A program made the position numbers and the translations under genes. This document shows positions 42,841 to 51,512 of a stretch of DNA of 64,000 bases, one piece after another. The stretch covers positions 148,187 to 212,186 of the forward strand of contig NZ_VJZS01000003.1 of NCBI RefSeq assembly GCF_007097385.1. Reading direction: 5' to 3'. The notes under the pieces are model-generated. The model was not told where the DNA came from, searched no databases, and saw only the letters and a program-made list of their open reading frames with translations. The stretch's first letter is position 1. Each line of letters opens with the position of its first letter. The DNA is from Flavobacterium sp. ZT3R18 (lineage in GTDB: Bacteria; Bacteroidota; Bacteroidia; Flavobacteriales; Flavobacteriaceae).

Positions 42841-43120
42841 AAATTTCGTTCGTTCTCTTTTTTTGTTTTCTAGGTTGTTATTTAAATTTTTCGCTCATTA
42901 TTCAACGGATTAAAATCCGTTGCTACAATATGTCCCGTTCCTACGGAACTATCACATTACGTAATAGAGCCGTGAGCTCGGTACATTTTACAAGGCTGGA
43001 CTTTAGTCCAGTTTACAACGCAAAGCACAAAAATAGAGCCGCAGGCTCGGTGCATTTTGTGTTTTGCTCGTAGGAATACAAGTTTAGCAAACTAAAAAGA
43101 GAACGAAGTTTCAAATTTTA
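42841..43120. repeat. MITE-like element with inverted ends
   Basis: The left end AAATTTCGTTCGTTCTCTTT (42841 onward) is matched by an inverted right end, AAAAAGAGAACGAAGTTTCA (43095 onward). Inside are several short hairpins (CAACGGAT/ATCCGTTG, TGGACT/AGTCCA) and a direct repeat of AATAGAGCCG...GCTCGGT (42963-42990 and 43032-43059). No coding frame. Confidence 0.7.
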
Positions 43121-43221
43121 TATAACCAATAATTGACACTCCATCTGTAAGGTTTACACGAACCCCTTTCCCGTTCTTCAATACCTTCAATGCATTAAAC
43201 CACATACAAATACATACCATT

Positions 43222-43785
43222 ATGATAGAAAAAAAAGAAGAAAATGCAATCCCAGAAATAGCTGTTAATCCTGAGGCGATACAAAATAAAAAACCTGTTG
43301 CAGAAAAATCAACAGTTTCAAAACCAGCTATTACAAAAACAAAAACCAGAGTTGCAAAACCTACAGTCGAAAACACAACCGTTGTAAAACCAGCTACTAC
43401 AAAAGCAGCATCGAGACCTAGCAGAGCAAAAGTAAGCACTCCAGCAGCAAAAGTTAAAAATAGCGGAGAGGCCAAAGATCAAATTTTCGAAGACGTTAAG
43501 ACCGAAGAAAAAGTAATAATTTCGGAAGAAAAAAAAGAGAAAAAGAAAAAGAAAAAAAACAAAGTAAAAATGAAAGACAAAGCCAAAGACAAAGAGAAAG
43601 AAAAAACAAAAAAAGCAAAAGCAAAGGAAAAAGCAAAGGAAAAAGCAAAAGCGAAAGCCAAAAAAGCTAAGAAAGCCAAAAAAGATAAAGCTAAAAAAGC
43701 AAAGGCAAAAGCCAAAGCAAAAGAGAAAAAAGCCAAAGCAAAAGCAAAAAAATCTAAAAAAGGAAAAAAGAATAAAAAGAAATAA
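43222..43785 (+). CDS. Lysine/alanine-rich histone-H1-like protein
   Basis: 187 residues with no signal peptide. The first 95 are moderately charged with many T, V, A and P. Residues 100-187 are almost only K and A (KKAKAKEKAKEKAKAKAKKA, then KKSKKGKKNKKK), giving an extreme positive charge like histone H1 C-terminal tails or bacterial AlgP/Hc1 proteins. It probably binds DNA or RNA non-specifically. Such low-complexity proteins vary in length between strains. A perfect terminator separates it from the convergent yajC. Confidence 0.7.
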   Translation: MIEKKEENAIPEIAVNPEAIQNKKPVAEKSTVSKPAITKTKTRVAKPTVENTTVVKPATTKAASRPSRAKVSTPAAKVKNSGEAKDQIFEDVKTEEKVIISEEKKEKKKKKKNKVKMKDKAKDKEKEKTKKAKAKEKAKEKAKAKAKKAKKAKKDKAKKAKAKAKAKEKKAKAKAKKSKKGKKNKKK

Positions 43786-43806
43786 TTCAATTTTTAGAGT
43801 TCAAAA

Positions 43807-43849
43807 AAAATCCCAAATTCCAATAACAAAGATTGGAATTTGGGATTTT
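43807..43849. terminator. Bidirectional terminator
   Basis: A perfect 18-bp stem (AAAATCCCAAATTCCAAT and its complement) with a 7-nt loop lies between convergent genes. It shares most of its stem with the terminator at 42641, so it may be a repeat as well. Confidence 0.9.
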
Positions 43850-43868
43850 AAATATTATAATTTCTTAA

Positions 43869-44144
43869 CTACTGTTTTTTAGCCAAAGCAGCACTCATTT
43901 CCATAGAAATAGCAGAACGCTCCATTTTTAACTTTCCAGCCATAGTTTCAATAATTACGGTAGTATCTGCAAGCTCAGTAACTTTACCGTGAAGACCACT
44001 TTTTGTAATGATTTTATCTCCTACTTTTAATGTGCTTTCAAATTCTTTTTCATTTTTAGCTCTTTTTTGTTGTGGTCTGATCATAAAGAAATAGATCACT
44101 ACAAACATTAATAGAAACGGTGCAAACTGAGTTAATTGTCCCAT
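43869..44144 (-). CDS. yajC: Preprotein translocase subunit YajC
   Basis: 91 residues. One membrane helix (FAPFLLMFVVIYFFMIRPQQKRAK, 6-29) with the invariant IRPQQKR. The cytoplasmic domain FESTLKVGDKIITKSGLHGKVTELADTTVIIE is typical. It joins SecDF in the Sec translocon and can contact AcrB. It lies downstream of nusB on the same strand, with a 14-copy heptamer array between the two. Confidence 0.95.
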   Translation of the reverse strand: MGQLTQFAPFLLMFVVIYFFMIRPQQKRAKNEKEFESTLKVGDKIITKSGLHGKVTELADTTVIIETMAGKLKMERSAISMEMSAALAKKQ

Positions 44145-44250
44145 AATTTAAATATTTAGTTTTTGTTAATTAATTTTATATTAGAATTTGAATTTTCAAT
44201 CTTGAATTTTGGGTTTTCCTTATTTTTTAAAAAACCTATTACCCTTCTGC

Positions 44251-44348
44251 CTTCTGACTTCCGACTTCCGACTTCCGACTTCCGACTTCCGACTTCCGAC
44301 TTCCGACTTCCGACTTCCGACTTCCGACTTCTGACTTCTGACTTCTGA
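44251..44348. repeat. 14-copy heptanucleotide tandem array between nusB and yajC
   Basis: Exactly 98 bp made of CTTCTGA x1, CTTCCGA x10 and CTTCTGA x3. It begins 4 bp after the nusB stop (reading the minus strand) and ends about 105 bp before the yajC start. The plus-strand frame LPTSDFR repeated is a by-product, not a gene. Confidence 0.95.
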
Positions 44349-44352
44349 CTTT

Positions 44353-45297
44353 TTACATCAAACCTCTACCTATCTTAACGATTCTTTTACTTTTTTCCAG
44401 TTCTTTTACTAGATTATCTAAAATTCCATTGATAAAAATACTACTTTTTGGCGTAGAATATTCTTTTGCCAATTCTAAATATTCATTCAAGGTCACTTTT
44501 ACAGGAATAGAAGGGAATTTTAAAAATTCACAAATCGCCATTTTAAGAATAATGGTATCGATCTCGGCAATTCTATCACTATCCCAATTTGGTGTTTTAT
44601 CAACATATTCTTTAGCCAATTCTGATTCATTCAAAATTGTTTTTCTGAACAAATCTTTCACATAAGCTTTATCTTCATTGTCTTTGTACAATTTAGGAAC
44701 TCTAAAATTATCATCTTCTCCTTGTTTTATTCCTTTTAATTGTTTGATAATATGTGTATTTACCAAAGGAACATCATCAATCCAAGTCAGCTTATCATCT
44801 TCAATATAATCGTATAATTTTTCGTTAGGAACGATAACATCCGTGAATATATCCACAATAAAATTTCTGTCTTCTTCAAAAGTATTCACATCATTGCTCA
44901 TGTATTTGGCATACAAATCACTTTCTTTTATAGCATTAAGCAAAAGAATAATGTAATCATCATTTAAGTCCCAATTGTTAATAGAACGATTTTCTAGAGC
45001 GATACTAAGAGAGTTGTTTTCGGCAAGAATTTGAAAAATACTGTTTTTTATGAATTTTTCATTAGGATTACGCTCTTCTTTCGTTGCCAAGTGTTTTTGG
45101 CTTGACAGATGCAAAAAGACAGTTTCTTTTTTGCAAATTTCTATCAGCGAAGAAAGCATGACAAGGTATAAATCTTGGATGGCATCAATACTATGAAAAA
45201 GAAATTTCTCTTCTTTTTCCAGATTATCAGAACCATTTTGATGCATTGCATAAATGGATTGCATGACTTTAACGCGAATGTGTCTTCTATTTACCAC
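44353..45297 (-). CDS. nusB: Transcription antitermination protein NusB (long Bacteroidota form)
   Basis: About 314 residues from a GTG at 45297 (VVNRRHIRVKVMQSIYAMHQ). A frame from an ATG at 45342 adds MKFLALHANLKSSYK, but a minus-strand TAGCTTTG promoter box (45332-45325) lies inside that extension and homologues I recall begin at NRRHIR. The N-terminal 190 residues are a phylum-specific extension. The C-terminal 120 are the NusB fold, with LAKEYVDKTPNWDSDRIAEI, CEFLKFPSIPVKVTLNEYLELAKEYSTPKSSIFINGILD. It works with NusE at boxA in rRNA antitermination. Confidence 0.88.
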   Translation of the reverse strand: MVNRRHIRVKVMQSIYAMHQNGSDNLEKEEKFLFHSIDAIQDLYLVMLSSLIEICKKETVFLHLSSQKHLATKEERNPNEKFIKNSIFQILAENNSLSIALENRSINNWDLNDDYIILLLNAIKESDLYAKYMSNDVNTFEEDRNFIVDIFTDVIVPNEKLYDYIEDDKLTWIDDVPLVNTHIIKQLKGIKQGEDDNFRVPKLYKDNEDKAYVKDLFRKTILNESELAKEYVDKTPNWDSDRIAEIDTIILKMAICEFLKFPSIPVKVTLNEYLELAKEYSTPKSSIFINGILDNLVKELEKSKRIVKIGRGLM

Positions 45298-45324
45298 CTT
45301 GTAAGAACTTTTTAAATTAGCATG

Positions 45325-45332
45325 CAAAGCTA
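45325..45332 (-). promoter_or_regulatory. Promoter -7 box of nusB
   Basis: Minus-strand TAGCTTTG, 28 bp before the GTG start. It decides for the shorter nusB start. Confidence 0.5.
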
Positions 45333-45371
45333 AGAATTTCATCGCTGAAATGAAAATTTATGACTGCTTAA

Positions 45372-45597
45372 TTTGAGAAAGTTTCAGTCTCAATCGTAGT
45401 TTGCGGTTATAGTTTTCAGTCACAGTTTTCAGTTTTCAGCCGAATCTGCTGATGAAGTCTCGGTTTGCCGTAGAACATGCTGATGAAGTCGCAGTTTTCA
45501 AACAATCTCAAAATAAAAGTCTCAGTTCTCAGCCCAAACTGTCCCGACAGCTATCGGGAGTAAACTGAGACTGAAAACTGAGACTGAAAACTGAAAA
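45372..45597. repeat. CAGTNNN/ACTGNNN repeat patch between nusB and leucine dehydrogenase genes
   Basis: It holds TTTTCAGTCACAGTTTTCAG, two GCTGATGAAGTC units 48 bp apart (45449 and 45497), a TCCCGACAGCTATCGGGA palindrome (45541 onward) and a final ACTGAGACTGAAAACTGAG block reaching the dehydrogenase stop. Confidence 0.75.
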
Positions 45598-46704
45598 CTA
45601 TTTTTTACTGTTTTCTATTTTTCTTAAATCAATACGATTTTGAGCAATAGTCAAAGCTGCTTGATGCGTTGTTATTCCATTTGCAACAGCATAATCAAAA
45701 ATTTCTAATGTAGTATTATAAATATTTTCGGTTTTACGCATAATTTCTGCTTTGTCATAATGAGCCAACTCAGCATAAACATTGATAATTCCACCCGCAT
45801 TAATCAAGAAATCCGGTGCATAAAGAATCCCTCTTTCTTGCAAAATTAGACCGTGTATATCTTCATTTGCCAATTGATTGTTAGCTGCACCCGCAATCAC
45901 TTTTGCTTTTATTTTGTTTACGGTAGCATCATTGATTGTTGCTCCCATAGCACAAGGCGCGTAAATATCAACATCGGCACTGTACAAATCGTCTCCAGTA
46001 AATACTTGAGCATTATATTTTGCTGCCACTTCATTTAATCTTTCTTCATTGATATCAGTAATAATAACTTGAGCCCCTTCTTTTGTCAAATAATCAACCA
46101 AAGTTTCTCCTACGTGTCCAATTCCTTGAACCAATATTTTTTTTCCTTCTAATTTTTCTGAACCAAATTTTTGTTTTGCAGCGGCTTTCATTCCCATATA
46201 TACCCCAAAAGCGGTAACTGGTGATGGATTTCCTGCTCCACCTCTTTCTTCAGAAATTCCAGTAACATAAGGAGTCACATCTCTCACTAAATCCATATCC
46301 GATGTTTCCATTCCAACATCTTCAGCTGTAATATATCTTCCACTTAATGAATGTACAAATTCTCCAAACTTACGCATCAATTCAGGTGTTTTTTGAGTTT
46401 TGGCATCACCCATAATAACGGCTTTACCTCCACCAATGTTCAATCCTGTAATCGCAGCTTTGTAAGTCATTCCTCTAGAAAGACGCAAAACATCATTCAG
46501 AGCATCCCATTCACTTGCATAATTAAACATACGAGTTCCTCCTAATGCAGGCCCCATAACCGAATTATGAATACCAATAATTGCTTTTAAACCTGTATCT
46601 TTGTCATTACAAAATACAATTTGTTCGTGATCATTAAAAGACAATTGTCCAAAAACAGGATCCATTTTTTGAAGTTCTTTTCCAGTTGTAACGGTAGCAT
46701 CCAT
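45598..46704 (-). CDS. Leucine (branched-chain amino acid) dehydrogenase
   Basis: 368 residues of the Glu/Leu/Phe/Val dehydrogenase family. The substrate domain has GPALGGTRMF and the catalytic lysine in GLNIGGGKAVIMGD. The Rossmann domain has VQGIGHVGETLVDYL, ITDINEERL and AGAANNQL. The length suits leucine dehydrogenase (about 365) rather than glutamate dehydrogenase (about 450). It deaminates leucine, isoleucine and valine to keto acids with NAD, feeding branched-chain fatty acid synthesis, which is important in Flavobacteria. It has a good promoter at 46754-46781. Confidence 0.9.
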   Translation of the reverse strand: MDATVTTGKELQKMDPVFGQLSFNDHEQIVFCNDKDTGLKAIIGIHNSVMGPALGGTRMFNYASEWDALNDVLRLSRGMTYKAAITGLNIGGGKAVIMGDAKTQKTPELMRKFGEFVHSLSGRYITAEDVGMETSDMDLVRDVTPYVTGISEERGGAGNPSPVTAFGVYMGMKAAAKQKFGSEKLEGKKILVQGIGHVGETLVDYLTKEGAQVIITDINEERLNEVAAKYNAQVFTGDDLYSADVDIYAPCAMGATINDATVNKIKAKVIAGAANNQLANEDIHGLILQERGILYAPDFLINAGGIINVYAELAHYDKAEIMRKTENIYNTTLEIFDYAVANGITTHQAALTIAQNRIDLRKIENSKK

Positions 46705-46753
46705 TGTACTATTTTTTTTAGTTATAAATTACGAATTTGTCAAAAAGATACAT

Positions 46754-46781
46754 CAAACATACATAAAAAATACACATACAA
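46754..46781 (-). promoter_or_regulatory. Promoter of the leucine dehydrogenase gene
   Basis: Minus strand: TTG at 46781-46779, 17-bp spacer, TATGTTTG at 46761-46754, about 45 bp before the start codon. Confidence 0.5.
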
Positions 46782-46906
46782 TATTTTTTTATTCAAAAAA
46801 CAAATATTTAGCAACAATACATTACTACTGAAATTTATAAGACAATTATCAAAAAACAAGCATTCAATAAAAAACAAAAACAATTCAATACCGAATCTCT
46901 TAAAAT

Positions 46907-48667
46907 ATGAAAGAATTACGTTATTTAAATAAATATTTCATTAAATATAAATTCAGCTTTTTGCTTGGGATTATCATCACAATAATCGCACAAATATTTT
47001 CTTTATTTACACCAAAACTGATCAGTAAGTCCTTTAATGAAATTGAGGCCTTTTCTAAAAGTAATACCGTAGACACCACCATTATAAGTCAGCAATTAAT
47101 TTCGAATATCCTATTAATTATTGCCACTACCATAATTGCTGGTTTTCTAACCTTCCTGATGAGACAAACGCTGATTGTAATGTCGCGCCATATTGAGTTT
47201 GATTTAAAGAATGAAGTATTTCGTCAATACGAAAACTTATCCCAAAACTTTTATAAACAAAACCGAACGGGCGATTTAATGAATCGCATTAGCGAGGATG
47301 TTTCTAAAGTAAGAATGTATGTAGGGCCAGCCGTTATGTACTCTATAAACACCTTCATTCGGTTTACCATCGTAATTGGCTATATGTATAATGTATCGCC
47401 TCGCCTTACTTTATACACAATTTTACCTTTACCTCTATTATCGTATTGTATCTTTAAATTAAGCTCTGAGATCAATAAACGATCTACTACTTTCCAGCAA
47501 TACCTGTCCAAAGTATCAAGTTATACGCAAGAAGTTTTTTCGGGGATTCGAGTTATAAAAGCCTATTCTTTAGAAGAACAACATCAAGCTAACATTACAA
47601 ATTTGGCCAATGAAAGTAAAAGTAAAAGTTTGAGTTTGGCCAAAATACAATCGCTTTTCGGTCCATTAATGCTCGCTTTGATTGGAGTCAGTAACTTAGT
47701 TGTAATTTACTTCGGTGGTCTAATGTACATTGATGGCACCATAAAAAGTCTCGGAACCATTGCCGAATTTATTTTGTATGTCAACATGCTTACCTGGCCT
47801 GTTGCTTCCTTGGGATGGGTTTCCTCTATGGTTCAAGAAGCCGAAGCTTCCCAAAAAAGACTGAATGAATTTTTGAAAATTGAACCAGAAATAGCCAATA
47901 AAAATCCAAACAAATCTAAAATTGACGGCGGAATTATTTTTGACAATGTAAGTTACACTTACGAAGACACCCATATAAAAGCACTTCAAAACGTATCCTT
48001 TACAGTACACAAAGGAGAAACTTTGGCGATTCTAGGAAAAACAGGTTCTGGTAAATCAACTATTTTGGCTTTATTATCTAGATTATATGACGTTACAAGT
48101 GGGCAGATTTTGATTGACAACAAAGAAATCAGTCAGTTGAATTTATTTGATTTGCGCTCTAGTATTGGAGTTGTACCGCAGGATGCGTTTCTATTTTCAG
48201 ACAGTATCAAGAACAATATTAAGTTCGGGAAAGAAGATGCCACCGATCTAGAAGTCGAAGCTGCCGCAAAAAGCGCTGTCGTTCATGACAATATTCTTAG
48301 TTTTAACAAAGGATATGACACCATATTAGGAGAAAGAGGAATCACGCTTTCTGGAGGTCAAAAACAGCGCGTTTCTATTGCCAGAGCGATCATAAAAAAT
48401 CCAGCCATTTTACTTTTTGATGATTGTCTATCTGCAGTTGATACCGAAACCGAAGAAGCTATTTTGAACAACCTTTACGAAATATGCAAGAATAAAACTA
48501 CTATAATTGTAAGTCATAGAGTTTCATCGGCAAAGAATGCAGATAAAATTATTATTCTAGAAGATGGTAAGATAATTCAACAAGGCTCTCATAATCAATT
48601 GATAAATGAAGAAGGACATTATGCAACACTCTATTTAAAACAACTTTCAGAAAAAGAATTGCTTTAA
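46907..48667 (+). CDS. ABC exporter (fused membrane and ATPase domains)
   Basis: 586 residues. Six membrane helices in the first 310 residues (type I exporter fold) are followed by the nucleotide-binding domain. That domain has Walker A LGKTGSGKSTI (near 377), signature LSGGQKQRVSIARA (near 484) and Walker B ILLFDDCLSAVDTE. The catalytic residue after Walker B is Asp, not the usual Glu, as in the degenerate-site subunit of heterodimeric exporters (for example the TM287/YheI type), yet no partner gene is next to it. Likely exports lipids, peptides or drugs. Confidence 0.92.
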   Translation: MKELRYLNKYFIKYKFSFLLGIIITIIAQIFSLFTPKLISKSFNEIEAFSKSNTVDTTIISQQLISNILLIIATTIIAGFLTFLMRQTLIVMSRHIEFDLKNEVFRQYENLSQNFYKQNRTGDLMNRISEDVSKVRMYVGPAVMYSINTFIRFTIVIGYMYNVSPRLTLYTILPLPLLSYCIFKLSSEINKRSTTFQQYLSKVSSYTQEVFSGIRVIKAYSLEEQHQANITNLANESKSKSLSLAKIQSLFGPLMLALIGVSNLVVIYFGGLMYIDGTIKSLGTIAEFILYVNMLTWPVASLGWVSSMVQEAEASQKRLNEFLKIEPEIANKNPNKSKIDGGIIFDNVSYTYEDTHIKALQNVSFTVHKGETLAILGKTGSGKSTILALLSRLYDVTSGQILIDNKEISQLNLFDLRSSIGVVPQDAFLFSDSIKNNIKFGKEDATDLEVEAAAKSAVVHDNILSFNKGYDTILGERGITLSGGQKQRVSIARAIIKNPAILLFDDCLSAVDTETEEAILNNLYEICKNKTTIIVSHRVSSAKNADKIIILEDGKIIQQGSHNQLINEEGHYATLYLKQLSEKELL

Positions 48668-48735
48668 TTGTTGTGTAATACATATATTTTTATGATTTTT
48701 GAGTGCTATTAAATAAAAATAATGACGAAAAGATT

Positions 48736-49116
48736 ATGAGAGAAAATGATATGTTAGAAAAAGAAGAAATATTCTCAAAAGTTTTAAGAGCTGGTAGAAG
48801 AACCTATTTCTTTGATGTAAGAGCTACAAAAGCAGATGATTATTATATTACGATTACCGAAAGTAAAAAATTTACTGAAGAAGACGGTTCTTTCCATTTC
48901 AAAAAACATAAAATCTATCTATACAAAGAAGATTTTACCGCCTTCTCTGAAATTTTAGAAGATATGACTTCTTACGTTTTAAACCACAAAGGTGAAGAAG
49001 TAATCTCTGAAAGACACCAAAAAGATTTCAAAAAAGAATATGCTTCAGATAAAACAAATGAAGATATTATACCGAGCACATCTAGTTTTACCGATATCGA
49101 TTTTGACGATATTTAA
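48736..49116 (+). CDS. PUR-alpha-like DNA/RNA-binding protein (DUF3276)
   Basis: 126 residues from the ATG at 48736; a longer frame to 48703 reads an unlikely leader. The single PUR repeat is recognisable: IFSKVLRAGRRTYFFDVRATKADDYYITITESKK, then FHFKKHKIYLYKEDFTAFSEIL. PUR proteins in Bacteroidota and spirochaetes bind single-stranded nucleic acid and may regulate transcription or translation. The acidic C-terminal tail (FTDIDFDDI) is typical of the group. Terminator at 49135. Confidence 0.9.
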   Translation: MRENDMLEKEEIFSKVLRAGRRTYFFDVRATKADDYYITITESKKFTEEDGSFHFKKHKIYLYKEDFTAFSEILEDMTSYVLNHKGEEVISERHQKDFKKEYASDKTNEDIIPSTSSFTDIDFDDI

Positions 49117-49134
49117 TTGATGCTTACTTAACTT

Positions 49135-49170
49135 AAAGCCCAAAAGTCTATTGATATTTTGGGCTTTTTG
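49135..49170 (+). terminator. Rho-independent terminator
   Basis: AAAGCCCAAAA pairs with TTTTGGGCTTT and is followed by T residues. Confidence 0.85.
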
Positions 49171-49291
49171 TTATTACAGCCTTATTTTAAAAGTAAGACC
49201 ACTCTACAACTTCTCTTTTATTTCAGTATATAAAAAAAAAACAATCTAACTGTCTGTAACTCGCACCAAGAGCCCAATTATTGAAAATATG

Positions 49292-49349
49292 CTTTGCGGC
49301 TCTGCGCCTTTGCGTGAAATTTTGCTCGCAAAGGCGCAGAGTCGCAAAG
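49292..49349. repeat. 23-bp near-perfect hairpin
   Basis: Arms 49292-49314 (CTTTGCGGCTCTGCGCCTTT and three more bases) and 49327-49349 differ at one base. GC-rich compared with the surroundings. Confidence 0.8.
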
Positions 49350-49432
49350 AACAGAAAGAATAAATTTGTAAAAAACTCAACGATCAACTTATTATAAAAA
49401 AGGATACTTTTATACTATTAAAATAATTAAAA

Positions 49433-49981
49433 ATGACACCACACTTATTAATCATTCCGGGACTTGGTGATTCTGGCGAAAAGCATTGGCAAAGCTTTTG
49501 GCTAAAAAAATTTACAAATTCGACCAAAGTCATACAAAACAATTGGGACGAACCTCAACTTGAACAATGGCTGAATAATCTAAACGAAGCCATCCAAAAA
49601 CTGGAACAACCAACGATTTTGGTTGCTCATAGTCTAGCAGTTTCGCTCGTGATGCATTGGCTTTCCCAAAACAACAACCCAAATATCATTGGCGCCATGC
49701 TCGTAGCACCCGCTGATGTGGATTCTCCCGAACACACACCAGATTTCCTAAGGAACTTTGCTCCCATTCTAACCTCGAAATTACCTTTTCCTTCTATCGT
49801 GGTTGGAACCGAAAACGATACTTATATTTCTCTAGAAAGAGCCCAAGAACTAGCCCGTAATTGGGGAAGTGATTTTGCAAATATCGGTCAAAAAGGGCAC
49901 ATCAACTCTGATTCTAATCTTGAATATTGGGAAGAAGGACAAGTTTTTCTACAACAATTAATAGCTAAAATAAATCCCTAA
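49433..49981 (+). CDS. RBBP9/YdeN-family alpha/beta hydrolase
   Basis: 182 residues. The family opening PHLLIIPGLGDSGEKHWQSFW is clear, the nucleophile elbow is VAHSLAV (S67), the acid lies in VGTENDTYISLERAQELA and the histidine in KGHINSDS. Members are small serine hydrolases of unknown substrate. The gene ends 2 bp before the sulfurtransferase start, so the two are an operon. Confidence 0.88.
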   Translation: MTPHLLIIPGLGDSGEKHWQSFWLKKFTNSTKVIQNNWDEPQLEQWLNNLNEAIQKLEQPTILVAHSLAVSLVMHWLSQNNNPNIIGAMLVAPADVDSPEHTPDFLRNFAPILTSKLPFPSIVVGTENDTYISLERAQELARNWGSDFANIGQKGHINSDSNLEYWEEGQVFLQQLIAKINP

Positions 49982-49983
49982 AC

Positions 49984-50802
49984 ATGACAAATCCAATAGT
50001 TTCAGCAGCTTGGCTTCAAGATCATTTGAATGACCCAGAACTAATCATACTCGAGGCAAAATTAGATCAAAACCAATCTGGTTTAGAAAATCAAAATCCA
50101 GATTTACAAATTAAAGGTACCCGTTTATTTGACATCAAAAACAATTTTAGTGAGACCAGCAATGCGTTACCCAATACTTTTCCAACACCAGAACAATTCA
50201 CTATCGAATCTCAAAAATTAGGTATCAATAAAAACAGTACTATTATTGTTTATGACACTTTGGGGATTTATTCAAGTCCAAGAGCTTGGTGGATGTTTAA
50301 AGCCATGGGACATTCGAATGTTTTTGTTTTGGATGGAGGTCTTCCGGAATGGATCAAAGAAGGTTATCCTACAGAAAATCGTCAAGAGACTATCTATACT
50401 GTTGGCAATTTTGAAGCAAAATTACAGCCCAAACTTATAAAAAACAAGGAGCATATTTTGGAGAATATAAAAACCAAAGAAGCGGTGCTGATGGACGCAA
50501 GATCTCAAGATCGTTTTTATGCCGCTCACGAAGAACCGAGAGCCGGTTTAAGAAGTGGTCATATTCCTGGATCAATAAATGTTCCTTTTGCAACACTTCA
50601 AAAAGACGGAAAATACAAATCAGTAGCAGAGTTGACTGATATCTTACAATTAAACGGCCAGCCCTTACTATTCACCTGTGGCTCCGGAATTACTGCTTGC
50701 ATTGTATTATTGGCCTGCGAATTGATTTCCGATAACCCAAAAGCTATTTATGATGGTTCATGGACGGAATGGGGTTCTAGTGATCTTCCTATTGAAAAAT
50801 AA
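49984..50802 (+). CDS. sseA: Thiosulfate/3-mercaptopyruvate sulfurtransferase
   Basis: 272 residues in two rhodanese domains (about 1-135 inactive, 150-272 active). The interdomain signature SSPRAWWMFKAMGHSNVFVLDGG is clear, and the active-site loop is TCGSGITAC with cysteine near 231. The loop CGSGITA resembles 3-mercaptopyruvate sulfurtransferase (CGSGVTA) more than thiosulfate enzymes. It transfers sulfur to cyanide or thiols in the cytoplasm. It starts 2 bp after the hydrolase stop. Confidence 0.9.
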   Translation: MTNPIVSAAWLQDHLNDPELIILEAKLDQNQSGLENQNPDLQIKGTRLFDIKNNFSETSNALPNTFPTPEQFTIESQKLGINKNSTIIVYDTLGIYSSPRAWWMFKAMGHSNVFVLDGGLPEWIKEGYPTENRQETIYTVGNFEAKLQPKLIKNKEHILENIKTKEAVLMDARSQDRFYAAHEEPRAGLRSGHIPGSINVPFATLQKDGKYKSVAELTDILQLNGQPLLFTCGSGITACIVLLACELISDNPKAIYDGSWTEWGSSDLPIEK

Positions 50803-50904
50803 TCTTCCGTTTTTATTTTGAATTAAAGTTTAAAAAAATAGACAAACACACTGAAAAACAAACGCTTATCATTTTAAAACCGATCTAAACAGAGTTAAAA
50901 TCAG

Positions 50905-50912
50905 TACCTTTG
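50905..50912 (+). promoter_or_regulatory. Promoter -7 box of the YceI gene
   Basis: TACCTTTG, giving a leader of about 50 nt before the ATG at 50968. Confidence 0.5.
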
Positions 50913-50967
50913 TATCTTACTTTATATTATTTTAATTGACAAACTAATAAAAAAAAAATGAGGAATC

Positions 50968-51495
50968 ATGGAAACTACAAAATGGGAAATAGACCCAACA
51001 CATTCAGAAGTCCATTTCAAAGTTAAACATCTTGGAATTGCTACTTTAACAGGAAGGTTCGATGAGATAACAGGAACTGCTGAAGCAGAAGATAATTTTG
51101 AAAATGCAGTGTTTTCTTTTACCGCAAATGTAGATTCCATCAATACCAACGATCAAAAAAGAGATGCTCACTTAAAAAGCATCGATTTTTTTGATGCGGA
51201 AAAGTTTCCCAAAATAACGTTCTTCTCCACTAAATTTAAAAGAACCAGTGATACCAATTTTGAATTAATAGGCAAAATAACCATTAAAGAAATCACAAAA
51301 CCAACCATTTTGAAAATAAAATATAGTGGTACCGCCATAGATCCTTGGGGAAACACTAAAGTAGGTTTAGAGTTGAATGGAAAAATAAATCGCAAAGATT
51401 TTGGATTGACATGGAATGCTACAATAGAAGCAGGCGGTGTTTTGGTGGGAGAAGAAATAAAGATAGCTGCCAATATTGAGTTATTGAAGAAATAA
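50968..51495 (+). CDS. YceI-family lipid-binding protein
   Basis: 175 residues. The whole protein matches the YceI beta-barrel lipocalin-like fold: WEIDPTHSEVHFKVKHLGIATLTGRF at the start, DAEKFPKITFFSTKF in the middle and LTWNATIEAGGVLVGEEIKI at the end. Family members bind isoprenoid chains. No signal peptide, so this copy is cytoplasmic, unlike E. coli YceI. A palindromic element lies directly downstream. Confidence 0.92.
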   Translation: METTKWEIDPTHSEVHFKVKHLGIATLTGRFDEITGTAEAEDNFENAVFSFTANVDSINTNDQKRDAHLKSIDFFDAEKFPKITFFSTKFKRTSDTNFELIGKITIKEITKPTILKIKYSGTAIDPWGNTKVGLELNGKINRKDFGLTWNATIEAGGVLVGEEIKIAANIELLKK

Positions 51496-51512
51496 TACTA
51501 CCAGACACTACC

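Noticed and set aside
43479..43790. 103-codon F/A-rich antisense frame over the Lys-rich gene
   Set aside because: Antisense of lysine/alanine codons; no promoter and an implausible composition.
44163..44348. Open frame coding for LPTSDFR repeats
   Set aside because: It is the plus-strand translation of the 7-bp tandem array; there is no start context and it runs against the nusB-yajC transcript.
49292..49349. tRNA-like or rRNA fragment suggested by the GC-rich block
   Set aside because: It is a simple inverted repeat with no anticodon arm, acceptor stem or T-loop. No tRNA or rRNA was found anywhere in the window.
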